From positions 4,154,001 through 4,218,000 of the forward strand of contig JAQOTA010000060.1 of assembly GCA_029532415.1 (NCBI GenBank): a stretch of 64,000 nt of DNA. Reading direction: 5' to 3'. The position numbers were made by a program, and so were the translations under genes. Shown in pieces: positions 43,397 to 55,165 of the stretch. The notes below the pieces were generated by a model. It ran no database searches, was not told the DNA's origin, and was given only the letters and a program-made list of their open reading frames with translations. The stretch's first letter is position 1, and each line of letters begins with the position of its first letter. Origin of the DNA: Marasmius tenuissimus. Taxonomy: Eukaryota; Basidiomycota; Agaricomycetes; Agaricales; Marasmiaceae.

Positions 43397-43812
43397 ATCA
43401 TAGTATTTACCCTTTGACGAGCGAACACAATAGCTTGATTTCAAATAGTCAGCAATCTATGATTTCCCTGCGGGCCAAGACGGTTGCCCCCTGGTTATAT
43501 CGAGATGGTTTATGTGACGTACAAGATACAAACTACCGGATTGTGAATATAACTCCTTCATGTGCACTCATATGGTTTACAAACATTTAGTTACACATGG
43601 AGTAGCTGCAGGACAGTATAGGGATTGTACAGAGGTCTGCTTGTGAATAAAGGGGCAGGTGGGGTTGACACAGTGCCTTGTTTGTGTTGTCATCAGTTGG
43701 GAGGCAGTTGCTTTCATGGCGGGTTCTGGGCGAAATATAAAAGACAGTTATATATAATACATGCAGAGGGCTTCAATTACTACTATACATTTGACAGTAA
43801 AAACATACACAC
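43397..43812. other. Spacer between copia-1 and the partner gene
   Basis: No gene was seen. It probably contains the end of the element that carries the next two genes, but no inverted repeat was recognised. Confidence 0.35.
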
Positions 43813-45321
43813 TCATTCTGCCCCTGATCCATTAGCATCATTAGCACCAACACTCTCATCCTGTTCACCATCCACCGTCGGAGTCTGAGCCTCTCCATCA
43901 GGTACTTGTTGCTCGCTATCAATGCTGTCTGAGTCATCATCAATGTCCTCCAAGCCATTTGCAGCCTCGATCTTTTGGTCCATATCTGTCTGAATCGCGG
44001 ATGGTAAGACCCGCTCGGGCATATTGTATGCATCCTGCAATCCATAATCCGAACGATCCTTTGTGAGAACCTTCTTTACGAGCCTATCGGAGATTGAGTT
44101 AATGCATGTATAAAAGCTTATAATCATAGCGTTCGGACGTACTTTGCAATCTTTGATTTGTCATTCTTGCCCTTTGTGCGCATCTCCTGGAGGGTCCTGT
44201 TGACACGACCCCAGTAATCCGCTTCATTCCGATCATAATGAGCCTTGTAGGCGTACCGCTGGGCATAGCATTTGTAGTTGAGCAAGATGGGTCTGTGATG
44301 AGCAAAGAACGACTCACGAATACTGCAATACGAGCACAAAGCTCTGGGGTTACATGACACTGAGTCCCCTTGACCATCTTCTGTGCGAGTTCAATTATGT
44401 TTCTGCAGCACGGGCATGGGAGCAGCGTCCAAACTTGACTCGAAATCTCTTCATATGCACTTGCACGAATCTAGAGAGTGGAATATGGTGTTCAAGGTGC
44501 GAAGATAATGTAATATGAAGTTTGATTACTCACTGCCTTCTTCATTGCGGATCGTCTTTAAGTCAAACAGTCCTCCATGCATCTTTTTAAGGTTGTCTGT
44601 GCCGCAACATCTTCATCATAGTTTGTTGGTAAGTCAATCTTGATATCTCGAAGCTTCTGTATGATGAGGGAAGTTGTTCAGTCGTTTCTGTAGGCTTGAA
44701 TCGTGATGGAAAGGCAGGCGGCAGCAACATAGTGAGAAATATTCTTCTATAACACAATGTTTTTGTCAAGACAGAGTGGAAACAGATGAATCTAACTCAC
44801 TTTCAAGCCTTCTGAGACCTTCCAAGCCTCCTGGGTTGTTACAACAGCATCCAGCTTACTCTCTATGGCAGATAATTTGATGAAGAGCCTGCCTTGACGG
44901 CCGAGGTTCGAGTCCTATTAGTTTGAGTTAGCGCGCGACACATTGAGTGGAGATGATGAATGGTGCCTGACTTTGAGGAATGCTTCGAGGTCTCCAAATT
45001 GGTCTGCGGAAAGTCGTTCACTGACAGCCAGGCGTTTGGTGACAGCAATGACATTGCCATCCGCTGAGGCTGGCATGTTGTCATTAGTATCTTTACTTCG
45101 TTGCTTGCGAGGATTTTGTGTGGGGATTGCAGGTCGAGAAGAGGGACGGGGAGGAGAGGATTGGACATCATCAAGGTCGTCAAAGTCAATGTTGAGTGTC
45201 TGAGAAACCGCAGATCAAGCCATTGTTTTGGTGGGTGGTTGAAGTGGGAAAGAGAATTTGCTCTAATCCAACAGCTCTTTTTATACGAGCTCGGGAATAA
45301 CTTCTTGCTTTGACCAGACAT
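43813..45321 (-). CDS. Unrecognised gene divergent from a transposase (possible transposon partner)
   Basis: Multi-exon minus-strand gene. The ATG at 45321 begins MSGQSKKLFPSSYKKS; after an intron comes LNIDFDDLDDVQSSPPRPSS, then KRLAVSERLSADQFGDLEAF, SNLGRQGRLFIKLSAIESKL, ISHYVAAACLSITIQAYRND, KMVKGTQCHVTPELCARIAV, YDRNEADYWGRVNRTLQEM and a very acidic tail ending at 43813. The block ADQFGDLEAF...CARIA...YWGRVN resembles hypothetical Agaricomycete proteins I cannot name. One junction (near 44320) fits better as a one-base frameshift than as an intron, and a stop lies near 44545, so this copy may be damaged. The start is 124 bp from the divergent transposase start, so they probably share a promoter. 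Inference: an accessory protein of the same transposon. Confidence 0.5.
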
Positions 45322-45445
45322 GGCTGGAACAATGTGAGTTGAAGTGGAAGTGACACAATGGTGTGGCACTCACCCATCCATTGTTGTTGAATTCTGACTC
45401 GACCCCAATCTCACCAACATCTCTCAACACTTGTTCTCCGTTCCA

Positions 45446-48400
45446 ATGCCTCCAAAGCTCAATTCAGCCAACCTTGGAGAGTGTGAGTTACGACGAATTC
45501 AACCTAAGAGAGGAAACTAACCCATAAGTAGACTTTCGTTTTAATTCAACCCAGACAAAAGTCTACTGCACCTTGTGCTCACCAGCAGAGATTGGACTCG
45601 CAAGAAACGAGTTTCTGCCGAATAATCGGAATCAGCATTTAACAACAATCTCCCATTGGAATGCCTTGAAAGCTCTTGAGGAAGCAAAAGCTAAACAGGA
45701 GGCACGTCAAAGGGCACGAGAACGAGAACGGCAGAGACAGAGAAACGTGACCTCAGCAGCACTCCGTGACACGTCTATCCGGCCCAAAGAGTCCAGACAT
45801 CCATTCCATTCCCTTCAGGCGAATTCAGTCGCTTCCAGTTCAAGTACGACTATAACTAGTGTTCCCGAATGCTTCTGGGACAGTGCAAACTATTACCTGG
45901 GACCCGATCTTGGTCGTGCTTCAGTCGAGGAGCACAAGCAGCTTGAGAAGGAACTTGAGACAGCAACACTGTGGCATGATGATCATTTTGGAGGCGTGGT
46001 TGGACTTGACGAGAAGAGAGACAGTGAAGAAGCTGAGAAACAATATCTAGAGGAGCAGGACGAGCAACTGCTCGCAGAGATGATGTCAAGTGCAGGTATC
46101 ATTTATCTCTGGCACAGTACCACATGCACTCTGAATCTAATGTCCTTTCTTATTTCATAAGCTGTTGACGACCATGCACTCAATGAGCTCCTCTATGGCT
46201 TGGCCTCCTTGCCTATAGATGGAACATGGTCCCCATATGAGTCAAAAGTTGTCAGTAGTAACCTTTCCGGATTGTTCAAATCACTAAATTCTCGAAACAG
46301 ATGTGCATTCTGGATATTCTCGATAACATCCCTCGTGCTTGAATCTCAAGTCTCACAATGAAGATGTTCATCTGGGCTCTCCGCGAGCTTGGGTTCGCAA
46401 ATACTCCATCTTACTATGGTCTTCGGCAAGCACAAGAACAACTACAGAAGACAAGCGGCATACCAAATATTGAATGCAAGTCAGTTCAAGGAAAGGTTTT
46501 CTATATCAATGATATCCGGACCATCATTGCACATGTGAGCCTGCTTACTGAGTATCTCTCAAGGGCCAAAAAATTCATGAATTGCATATTTGAAGGACTG
46601 GTTGAATCCTCTCGTACAGTCCCACATTCAGGTGTATCCTGAAATACCTGAAGATGGACAAGTATCAGAGGTTTGGCACGCGGAGAAGTGGCTCAAAACC
46701 CTTGATCCTGACCTCTTGAGTCCGATGTATGACGCGGGTACAAAGCACTACTATGTCTATGAGCTCGCGCAATTGAGAAACGGAGACACAGTTATACCAA
46801 TTCGGTGGATTCTTGATCAAAATCGCATTTCTGCAGATGCCTATTTGGTTGGCTGGAACGAGGTGGTATGTTATTCAAAAATTTTGAACATGAAGACAGC
46901 TAAGAATCTTTCATAAAGGGTGAGGTTTGTATCAATGACGCCAGTATGATCAGGATTGCCGCGGATGATCTGGAGCTAAATTTTCTGGACTTGGAACACC
47001 GGAAGATGACTCCACAGCATTGGGCCGGTATGTATCCAACTCACAAAACCACGATCAATTCTCACTTCCTTGTACTAGCTTCTGCAATGGCAACTGGTAT
47101 TCCTTCACGAATGCCCAACAAATATTGTGAAATTGCTGGTGGCAACCCAATATATGTTAGTTTTATTGATTTCTTTGGCGATGATGTATCCGGAAACCGG
47201 TCAAAGTCCTGGAACAAACACAACAACTCATATGTTACCCATTGAAACCCACCCCAAAATTTTCTTCATAAGGAGGCCCACGTTCATCTCATATCCACCT
47301 CTCAGCATCACGATGTCAAGAAATTGATGGATTCAACCCATCAAAACCCTGTTAAAGTCATCGGTGTGGAAGGACTCACGATGAAGTTTATGATCCAGCC
47401 ACACTCTGGACCGGGAGATTACCCAGCGCAAAGCAGTGTTGCCAGTCATATTGGTGCTATGGGTAATCATCCATGCCGAAAGTGCGAAATGGGTGGTCCG
47501 GAAGTTAACCGTGCCAAGGGCGCTGCATTTCATACAGTTTTTGTGGTGTGTATCATCAGTTTCTGCACGTAACCCGCAATGTTTCGAACGCTGATGGTTG
47601 ATAATAGGCGGGGAAAGCTCGAACCAAGGCTTCAATACAAGATGAGCTAGAGAAGCAAATCAGATTGGCATGTCGTGGAGAAGCAACAGCTATCAAGACC
47701 AGGCAGATGAACTCAGGAACAAAAGATGTGTATACCCAGTATTGGATTGAGGAACTGGTGCAGAGATATAATGAGCTTGTTAATAATGACCCCGGGAAAA
47801 CCCCAGAGGAGGCTCAAAGCACGCTATTAGCATGGGTACAGGAGCATCATTCTGAGATTTATAATTCGTTTCTGCTGACAGACCGTCTGTGAAACTGTAT
47901 CTCGACCAGTTTCATTATTACTTACTTTTCTCAGGTTTTGACCCGGCTCAGGATACACCCATTGAAATCCTTCATACAATTCTTCTTGGGGTTGTAAAAT
48001 ACATATGGCATTATTCAACCTCAACTGCTGGGAGGAAATGGACGACTACTCAGAAGGCAACGTATGCACACCATTTACAAGCGACAGACACCCTGGGCCT
48101 TTTCATACCAGAAATTCAGGCACAGTACATCGTGAACTATTCAAACTCCTTTAGTGGTTGCCAATTTTGCCAGGTCGTACAAACCGCAGTCTTCAGTGTT
48201 TACGACCTTGTCAATGAAGCCCACTTTACAGCATGGAAGGCTGTTGCACACTTAGCTGCCCTCCTTTGGCAGACTGAAATTGATAACACTGCCCAGTATT
48301 GCATATGTTTAACGTCTTATTCATATTGACACAAACTTGATGTCTATTCACTGATAGCATGATGTTGAGGTGGCAGCATCCAATGTTCAGGACACTTTTG

Positions 48401-50219
48401 CAATCATAGATCCTACAAAGATGCTGCGCAAGTTCAAATTATATCTCCTTGGTCATTTGGTTGAGGATATCCGAGAGTTCAGGCCCTTGGTCGGTCTTGC
48501 CACTGAGAACTACGAGTCATACAACAGCATCTTCAGAGCGTGCTCAATCTTGTCCAATCACCATGCTCCCAGCCGTGATAGATCCCACCAGATTGGACAT
48601 CAAGAGAGTATGAAGCACCGTTTATCTGGAGGTCGTTGGTGGAACCCCTTGACAAAGAGCTGGAATCAGGCCGGAGAGGGGGTGAGAGGCTTCCTCAGCA
48701 AGCATTGAGTTCTCCAGACATTACTTGGATGGTCAGCAGGTGATAAATTGTCCCCGGGTACGTAGAATGACAATCTCTTTGAAGTATATTCTCATCAAAC
48801 TCGCAACAGGATTGTTCAAGAATGTCCTGGTTGGACAGCGGCCAAAAAATGTTACACAAGAGGCATGGTTGGCTGGGCAAGAGGTCAAACTTATGAACAC
48901 ACGGGCAAGACTGGCAATGAATGCCGACACATATGCACATGAAATGGCTTTCATGTGGACGAAGTGTTGAAATGTGGTATCCGAATCAAGAGAGTTGTGT
49001 CCTATTGACTCGTGGGTTATTTACCACTCGATGCTCACAGTGAGTTAGCCTATAATCTGGCCGGAGCTTTGGATTTCTGATGTTGGTTTGTATGCTTTTA
49101 GAATGCCATATCTGTGGGTTGCATAAAGGATATATTCTCTAAAGATGATACTGCTATTGCTGTGGTCGAACAGTTCTCTGTTGCCACACAAAAGGATGAT
49201 TTCTTTGATTTACCGTATGTGTACCGTCGGCATGGTGAAGTGAGCTATGTGATAGTACCGGGGAAGGTGAGGGTTTTGATTGTTTGATTGCCTTCCAATA
49301 CTCACTACTCGTCCCAGAACATCAAATTCATGCAGAACATGCAGCATGACTGTTGCTATGTCAGAAATTTTATTATGGTCTTATAATCCGAGGTGCCGTC
49401 ACAAGGCATCGCCAGGCGTCGTGAGAGCAATTTGGCTCCGTAATGTACCATAATAGGCGAAAAAATGGCATTTTTTGGCCTATTGCCAAGGTTTACAAGG
49501 CCCATAATAGACTCACCCCGGTCCCCAAAATAGTTTTGTCCACTGTGAGTGCGTGAAGGGGGATCCCGTTAGGACCTCTTGCACAGAAAGTCAGCATACA
49601 CTATACTTGCTCATGACAAGCAAAGTTCTTCAAAAATCTGTCCTGGGAGGGAGATAGGATTGCCTCACAAGGAAATGCCGTTTATTGTAAGCAGATCACA
49701 AGGCCTTGTATGGGCTTCACAAGGCTAAAAAAGGCTAAAAAAGGCTCCATAAGAGCCATTTTTCTCGTAAGGCAATGTATATTATGAAGCATTACGGCCC
49801 ATATAATGCCTGATGAAACCATAATTATTTTTCTGACATATGCTGGATGTACCGCAACTGGAATGTGTAAGCAGATGAATGAGCGCAAAGAGACCGACCA
49901 ATTGCAGTCTTTCATTGAGCACAAAGAGGAAGCAAGATACTTGATCAATCTCTTTTCTTTCCATAATGCTCACCTCATCCGACGCATTCTTCCCCGCAAA
50001 CTTACTGCTCCGACACCAATCTTCAAGGACCGGTCAGCAAGCCATCTGGAAATAGCAGAAGAGCTGCATGCAAGCCTTCTTGAGAAGAAGGAGGAGACAA
50101 AAAAGAAAAGGGCGAAAACTGCTCTGAAGAAGAAGCGGGCAGCAGACGAGTTATTGGAGCAGGCGCAAAAGGATTCGTCAGAGAGGCAGAACAAACGCAA
50201 CAAAGTAAACCCGGGCTAA
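45446..50219 (+). pseudogene. Tnp2/Plavaka-like (CMC-type) DDE transposase, interrupted
   Basis: A large spliced gene with typical blocks in order: a Cys/His motif (VYCTLCSPAEIG ... HLTTISHW); a Glu/Arg-rich coiled region; [49 protein letters not shown] [32 protein letters not shown] (zinc-binding, mid-catalytic); GFDPAQDTPIEILHTILLGV followed by VKYIWH; and PLVGLATENYESYNSIFRAC with ILSNHHAPSRD. The C-terminal piece, ETDQLQSFIEHK with SFHNAHLIRRILPRKL and a basic coiled tail, ends at 50219. A TGA interrupts the frame near 47245 (ThrHis-stop-AsnPro, fitting CGA to TGA). A 480-bp MITE at 49359-49838 splits the last exon; without it the frame runs QHDCCYAGCTATGMCKQ. Splicing of the first exon is unclear. 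The superfamily name is by resemblance from memory; DNA binding and strand transfer would be nuclear. Confidence 0.72.
49359..49838. mobile_element. TA-flanked MITE (Tc1/mariner type) inside the transposase gene
   Basis: 480 bp. The left end reads TGTCAGAAATTTTATTATGG; the right end read inward is TGTCAGAAAAATAATTATGG. TA is duplicated on each side (49357-49358 and 49839-49840). Removing the element and one TA restores the transposase frame exactly. There is no coding capacity. The interior has further mirrored pieces (AAGGC..., GGCCCATA). TA duplication and TIR style point to mobilisation by a Tc1/mariner-family transposase. Confidence 0.86.
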
Positions 50220-50365
50220 CCTTCAAGCACACTAGTTGATCAACGAGATGTATGTCTTTATGTATACCAGTACTATCCGATAAAGAGATTTTATTAGATT
50301 TTCTAGTGAGGCATGAACTTCCAAGGGCACAGCCTGTAGGCTCACATCAGGCTGGCCTCGCAATA

Positions 50366-50438
50366 GTGTGGGAGACTGGTCTGAAATCCTGCAGGTAGCT
50401 GTGTACTGACCTGCAGATTTTGGACCAGTATCCCACAC
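50366..50438. repeat. Strong hairpin, arms of about 30 bp
   Basis: GTGTGGGAGACTGGTCTGAA continued by ATCCTGCAGGT mirrors ACCTGCAGAT continued by TTTGGACCAGTATCCCACAC across a 12-base loop, with a few mismatches. It is a cruciform- or hairpin-forming MITE core. Confidence 0.6.
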
Positions 50439-51620
50439 CTCAGCATGTGCCTTGGCAGCTGACTGCTTGCCACCGTTCACCCAAGGGCTTGATGTTTGTT
50501 CATAAAAAATTCACCAGCATGACCGGCGGTAAGACATCAGAATGCCAGCTGTTCTCCAGCTGTATTATCTGGTGGAATCTCATTCACAATGAAGAGGCGG
50601 GAGCACAATGGACCCAGTCACAGCTGGTATAACAATGGCTGCCACTGGGACCCAAGTAGCCGACCGGATGGCCTCACGGAGGTAAACCCGGATGGATTAC
50701 ACATACAGATCATTTTCTGGTGTACCATTCTCGAATCCTTGGAGACATCAGATATGGGGAGTTTGCTGTAGATTAAGAGCAAGAGAGATGATGGGGAAGG
50801 AGGGGAAATAAAGCTGTTGAAGTGTGAACTCAAAAAGGAAAGAATTGAAATAGAAAAGAAGAAAAGCAATGAAAGACTCAGTGGGTATCAATTCTACAAG
50901 TGGTCAGGTTGACCCTTTGACACTGGGTCGAGCACAAGCCAGACATATATCTATCTGAACTGGAAGAACTGCTGTTCACCAACCTCACAGAGCTGTATAC
51001 ATCAAGCTTTGAAAAGATGGGGATATACTTGCAAGCAGGTAAGGAACAGGCTCATTAAATGCTTGATGTGTGAGTTTGCGTACTGATACCACAATTTATA
51101 GGTGACACAGTCTGCCAAAGAATGTAATGAAGACTGTTGGGCTAATTTTCTGGCTCAAGTTGGGCAAAATTTTTGACCAGACCAGTTGGTTTTTGTTGAC
51201 AAATCTGCTACCAGCTGCAAGACTAGTGTTGCTACAGCTTGGCTGAACAGCTGTTTAGCTGCATCACTGAGGTGATCAAAGCTGGAGCTAGCCATAAGGA
51301 TCTGCAGCAGCTATTGCCAGCTGGTCAGTGTTGCTCAGCCATGCTGAAGCCAGCTCTGCCTTCCATACTGGGAACAGATTTGTCAGCATTATTCTGCTTG
51401 ACTCAAACCAACAACAACAATGACTGCACCCTCACTATATGCTTGACAACTTCTCAGTATCACGCTAAACCTCAAGGCTTGAGCTATACTGACACTCCCA
51501 CTGCATAGATTCACTTATCCAACACATAACCACCCTGCTACTCCCTAGGCCTTACTTGTGTGAGGTTCTGTCGTGCAATGGGGAGCAGCTCAACCGGCTC
51601 ATAAGTGAGCCAGTTCACCA
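50439..51620. other. Gene-free stretch with hAT-style motif clusters
   Basis: No gene is supported. From 51130 to 51620 CAGCTC/GAGCC/AGCTGG motifs are dense, resembling the interior of the hAT element at 28910, but no clear end pair was found. Confidence 0.35.
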
Positions 51621-51882
51621 TGTTGAGGCAGAGGTCCTGCCCACACAGTGGCAGCATGGGACAGACTAGCTCACCTGGAGATAGGCTTGGAGGCAGCAAC
51701 AAGAGTAGTAAAAGTACTGGTATTGCATGTAGATACAGAGCTACTTATATACTATACAGAGGCAGCTGTAGCTATTATAACGGGAGTGACTAGGAATAGC
51801 ATAGATCATAGTGAAATGTTTGAAGCATAGATGCGGCCCGATACAACGGTCCATATACATATCTAGTAGTCTGGATTCAACA
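51621..51882 (-). repeat. 3' LTR of copia-2 (left boundary tentative)
   Basis: Plus-strand TGTTGAGG to GGATTCAACA, 262 bp. The right edge is fixed by the adjacent polypurine tract. The left edge is inferred from TG...CA only, because the partner LTR is missing. Confidence 0.5.
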
Positions 51883-51893
51883 CTCCCCCTCGC
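51883..51893 (-). promoter_or_regulatory. Polypurine tract of copia-2
   Basis: GCGAGGGGGAG on the minus strand, directly preceding TGTTGAATCC. Nearly the same as the copia-1 and copia-3 tracts. Confidence 0.75.
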
Positions 51894-53145
51894 TAAGTGT
51901 GGCACAAGTAGAGCATGAAGCATCTATTCAGACAAATAAAATTCAAGTCCAAGATGATGTTCTCTAAAAGAGGAGAACTTGACATGACCAAGATTTTTGG
52001 TAAACATGTCTGCAGGATTGTAGGCACTGTCAAGAAAGAAAAGATCAACCTTGCAGTCTGAAACACATTTGCAAATATCAATGTGTTTGGTGCAACGTTC
52101 TTGAACTAGGTTAGAGGCGATAAAAATTGAGCCCTGATTGTCTCCACATATGGGTACAGGAGTCATATTAATTCCAAGTTCAGAAAGTAACTGTCAAATC
52201 CACACAGCTTGACAACTACAGTCACATAGCACCATGTATTCAGCTTCAGTGGATGAAAGCACAACAGTCTTCTGGGCACATGATCGCCAACAGAAGATGC
52301 CACCTGCCAACTTGAAGAAATAGCCTGTGATCAACTGACACTTGATAGGATCAGCAGCCCAATCTGAATCAGTGAATGCTAATAATCCTTTGTCAGAGGC
52401 TCCATCATAGACAAAAGCGTAGTCTGGAGTTCCTGTGAGATAGCAGCAAATATAAAGCGCCTTCTTCAGGTGATCCTCCGATGAATTAGCAGAGAATTGA
52501 GAAAGCTTTGTAACAGTGTAGGCAATATCTGGACAAGTGCCAAGCATGATATACAGAAGCAATCCAATCACTGATTGATATTGAGCGTGACGTTCGGGAT
52601 CAACAGGACCTTTGTTGGGTTGTGGAATATAGCCAGCAGGAAGAGGAGTATCAGCTGCTTTTGCATCCTGCATGCCAAATCGCTTCAAGACCTTCTTCAA
52701 GTAATCAGTCTGGTCAAGAAGGATTTTGTGGCCTTTGCGTTGAATATGCATGTGCAAGAACTCCTTAGCTTCTCCCAAGTCATGGCATTCCCAACGAGCC
52801 ATAAACTCAGCTTTCTTTTTATTGACAAAGGTTTTGTTGGGTCCAAGAAATAATGCATCGTTGACATAGATCAAGACAATACATTCTTCATCAGTCTCAT
52901 GATCTTTGCAGATGAAGAGACCTGCATCAGAAGTCAGGTGTTTAAACCCCATTACTTCTATAGACAAATTAAGAGTACACCACCACTCAAGAGCAGCTTG
53001 CTTCAGTCCATATAATGCATGGCAAAGGCGATAGACTTTGCCTTCCTGATCCTTAACCTTGAAACCTTCAGGTCGATCCATGTAGATCTCTTCTTTAAGT
53101 TTGCTATTGAGGAGAGTGTTCTTCATATCCAATGCCTGAATGTGC
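51887..53145 (-). pseudogene. copia-2 reverse transcriptase core and RNase H
   Basis: From the copia-3 junction: LDMKNTLLNSKLKEEIYMD, YRLCHALYGLKQAALEWW and IVLIYVNDALFLGP, where the second catalytic Asp region reads V-N-D instead of V-D-D (GAC to AAC). Then YLKKVLKRFGM, PLPAGYIPQP, LLAFTDSDWAAD, QKTVVLSSTEAEYMVL and QAVWI, followed by TGA (near 52194-52196). After the stop the same frame continues QLLSELGIN, PICGDNQGSIFIASN, CTKHIDICK and YNPADMFTKNLG. The TGA position is usually Arg, so CGA to TGA is likely. Both lesions would abolish activity. Comparison with copia-1 shows the same domain order and moderate similarity. Confidence 0.88.
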
Positions 53146-53429
53146 TGTTGATGTTTTGGCCTGTACTGGGCCGGTTATCCCTGCCAGACCCACAGACTTT
53201 TCTCGGACTCAGTTCTTTATCCCACATCACTTGTTTATCCTTGTTTATCTTTGCTTATTCATTACTCTGGTCTGCTCTGAGTGAGGGCACTCATTGCCTC
53301 CCACTCCTTTCTTCCTTTCCCTCAGTTGTGTTACTACTCAACTGAGGAATGTTTGCCCCAGCATTCTTTATGTTTCTGTTGCTTATTCCTACTGTACCTT
53401 TAGGTTGCATCTTCTCTAGGTTGCTCTCA
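53146..53429 (+). repeat. 5' LTR of copia-3
   Basis: Starts TGTTGATGTTTTGG and ends GCTCTCA. The end is fixed by the primer-binding site at 53430. Confidence 0.9.
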
Positions 53430-53444
53430 GGTTATGGGCCCTGG
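53430..53444 (+). promoter_or_regulatory. Primer-binding site of copia-3 (initiator tRNA-Met half type)
   Basis: GGTTATGGGCCCTGG directly after the LTR, the same 12-base start as copia-1. It is complementary to the anticodon arm of initiator tRNA-Met. Confidence 0.75.
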
Positions 53445-53580
53445 CCCTGCCTATTCCTTCCAGTTCTAGTGGTCCTCCAGAATCAATATACACTCTATCT
53501 TCCTCTGACACTCGTTATCCATCCTGGATTCTCAACCACTTCCATATCTCCTTCCACCTCTTGCTCCCAACACTGTCACT

Positions 53581-55165
53581 ATGACTTGGACTGTTCCGTC
53601 TGGAAGTCAGCTATCCTATTTCCCTACTGGGGAGGTTGAGAAGTTCAAACCTGGTGGGATCTTCCCTACCTGGAATGTATCTTTTTTGAAGGCTCTAGCT
53701 ATGCTTCAGCTCACAGATATTGTTCTCAATGCTGACAAGTCGGTTGCTTCACCTCCAGCTGCCACATCAGATGGGTATGCAGACTGGGTGTTGAAGGATG
53801 CCTATGTGCAGGTGGCACTTATGAAGTCGGTCCATTCAGATCTCATCATCTCTCTTTCTCACTGCGCCACTGCTGCTGAGCAGTACGACTACCTTTGTTC
53901 CCAGGGGGAGCAGAAGGGAGGCGGCTCTCTCATGATGTATATGCGACATCTGTTCAAGCCTCTTTCCCCAACTGGCAACATTCTTCAACATGTTACCACA
54001 TTCCAGAAGACAATTGGCCATCTCAAGCAGGCTGATTTCAACATCCCTTCCTACATCCAATGCACTGCTCCCCTTGCCTCTCTCCCTGCCAATGAGGAGG
54101 ATCCCTCTTCATGGTATCAATTTGTCAAGACTCAGATAATTGACAAGGATACAAAGATGTCTATCATCATCAATGCAATCACTGAGCAGGTCAATCTACA
54201 ATCTGCTATCACCCCTGCTGGAGATGGGAAAGTCAATTCCGCTCCCACTCTTTCAGAGAAGGAGTGCACATATGCTCTTATGGAAAGGGATGCATGCTCC
54301 CAGGGGAGTTACTGGTGTCGCAATCACAGAACTGAGGGTCATACCAGTGACTACTGCACCAAACCTGGTCATCGTTGTCACAACCCTGGTGGTGGTGGTG
54401 TGAAGAAGAAGAAGAAGGGAAAGAACAATGGCAAGGGCAAAGAGAGGGCCAATGCCGTGATGGACTCTGCTGGAGGTGATGATTCTTTGCAGGTTGCTGT
54501 AGACACTGTCAATATGGCTTTCAATGCTACTTATTCTCTCTATTGCATGTCTGACCCTGTGAGTTCATATTCATTGACACCCTCCTCTTCTGCTGCGTTG
54601 TGTGAAGCGTACATTGCAAATGCGCATTCCGGTAGCAAGTCCATCATCATCAATTCTGGTTCTACTTCACACATTCATTCCATTTGTTCCGATTTCACAT
54701 CCCTTTCCTTGTTGTTGTCTGGAACCATCACTGGTTTCGGTTTGGCAGCTACTCCTATTGCTGATTGAGGTGATGCTCACATCTCTTCTGTTCTTCCTGA
54801 TGGCTGAAGGAATCGTTTACAGTTGAAGGACTCATGCTTTGTGCCAAACTCTTCTCCTTCACTGATCTCCATGCCTCAGTTGGACAAGGCTAACTGCTGT
54901 ACCCTTTTTGGGAGTGGCAAAGCCCTTTGTTCCTGGAAAGATGATAAGGGTGTGCTTTTGCATACTCTTCCCGCATCTGAGGACATGGTCTTTACCACAA
55001 TGAAGGATATGTCTCACCTCTATACCCTCAACTCTGCTCCCTGTGACACTGTCTTCATCACTCATGCATACTAATCCACTCTGGAGGTGTTGCATTTGAG
55101 ATTCACCCACATTTTCCATCCTATCCTGGTCACTATAATCAAAGGCAGGATGATTGAGTTGAACC
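53581..55165 (+). pseudogene. copia-3 Gag, protease and HHCC remains
   Basis: ATG 53581 opens MTWTVPSGSQLSYFPTGEVE, a Gag of the copia type. SYWCRNHRTEGHTSDYC (near 54307-54357) looks like a modified CCHC knuckle, followed by a Lys/Gly-rich run. The protease site reads IINSGSTSHIHS: the catalytic D-S-G is N-S-G (GAT to AAT), so protease is dead. A TGA at 54766-54768 ends the frame; the same frame continues past further stops (near 54806 and 55072) into EVLHLRF, IELNRVPPTCVYCIQGK, the decayed HHCC motif. At least one frameshift precedes the integrase. Confidence 0.85.
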
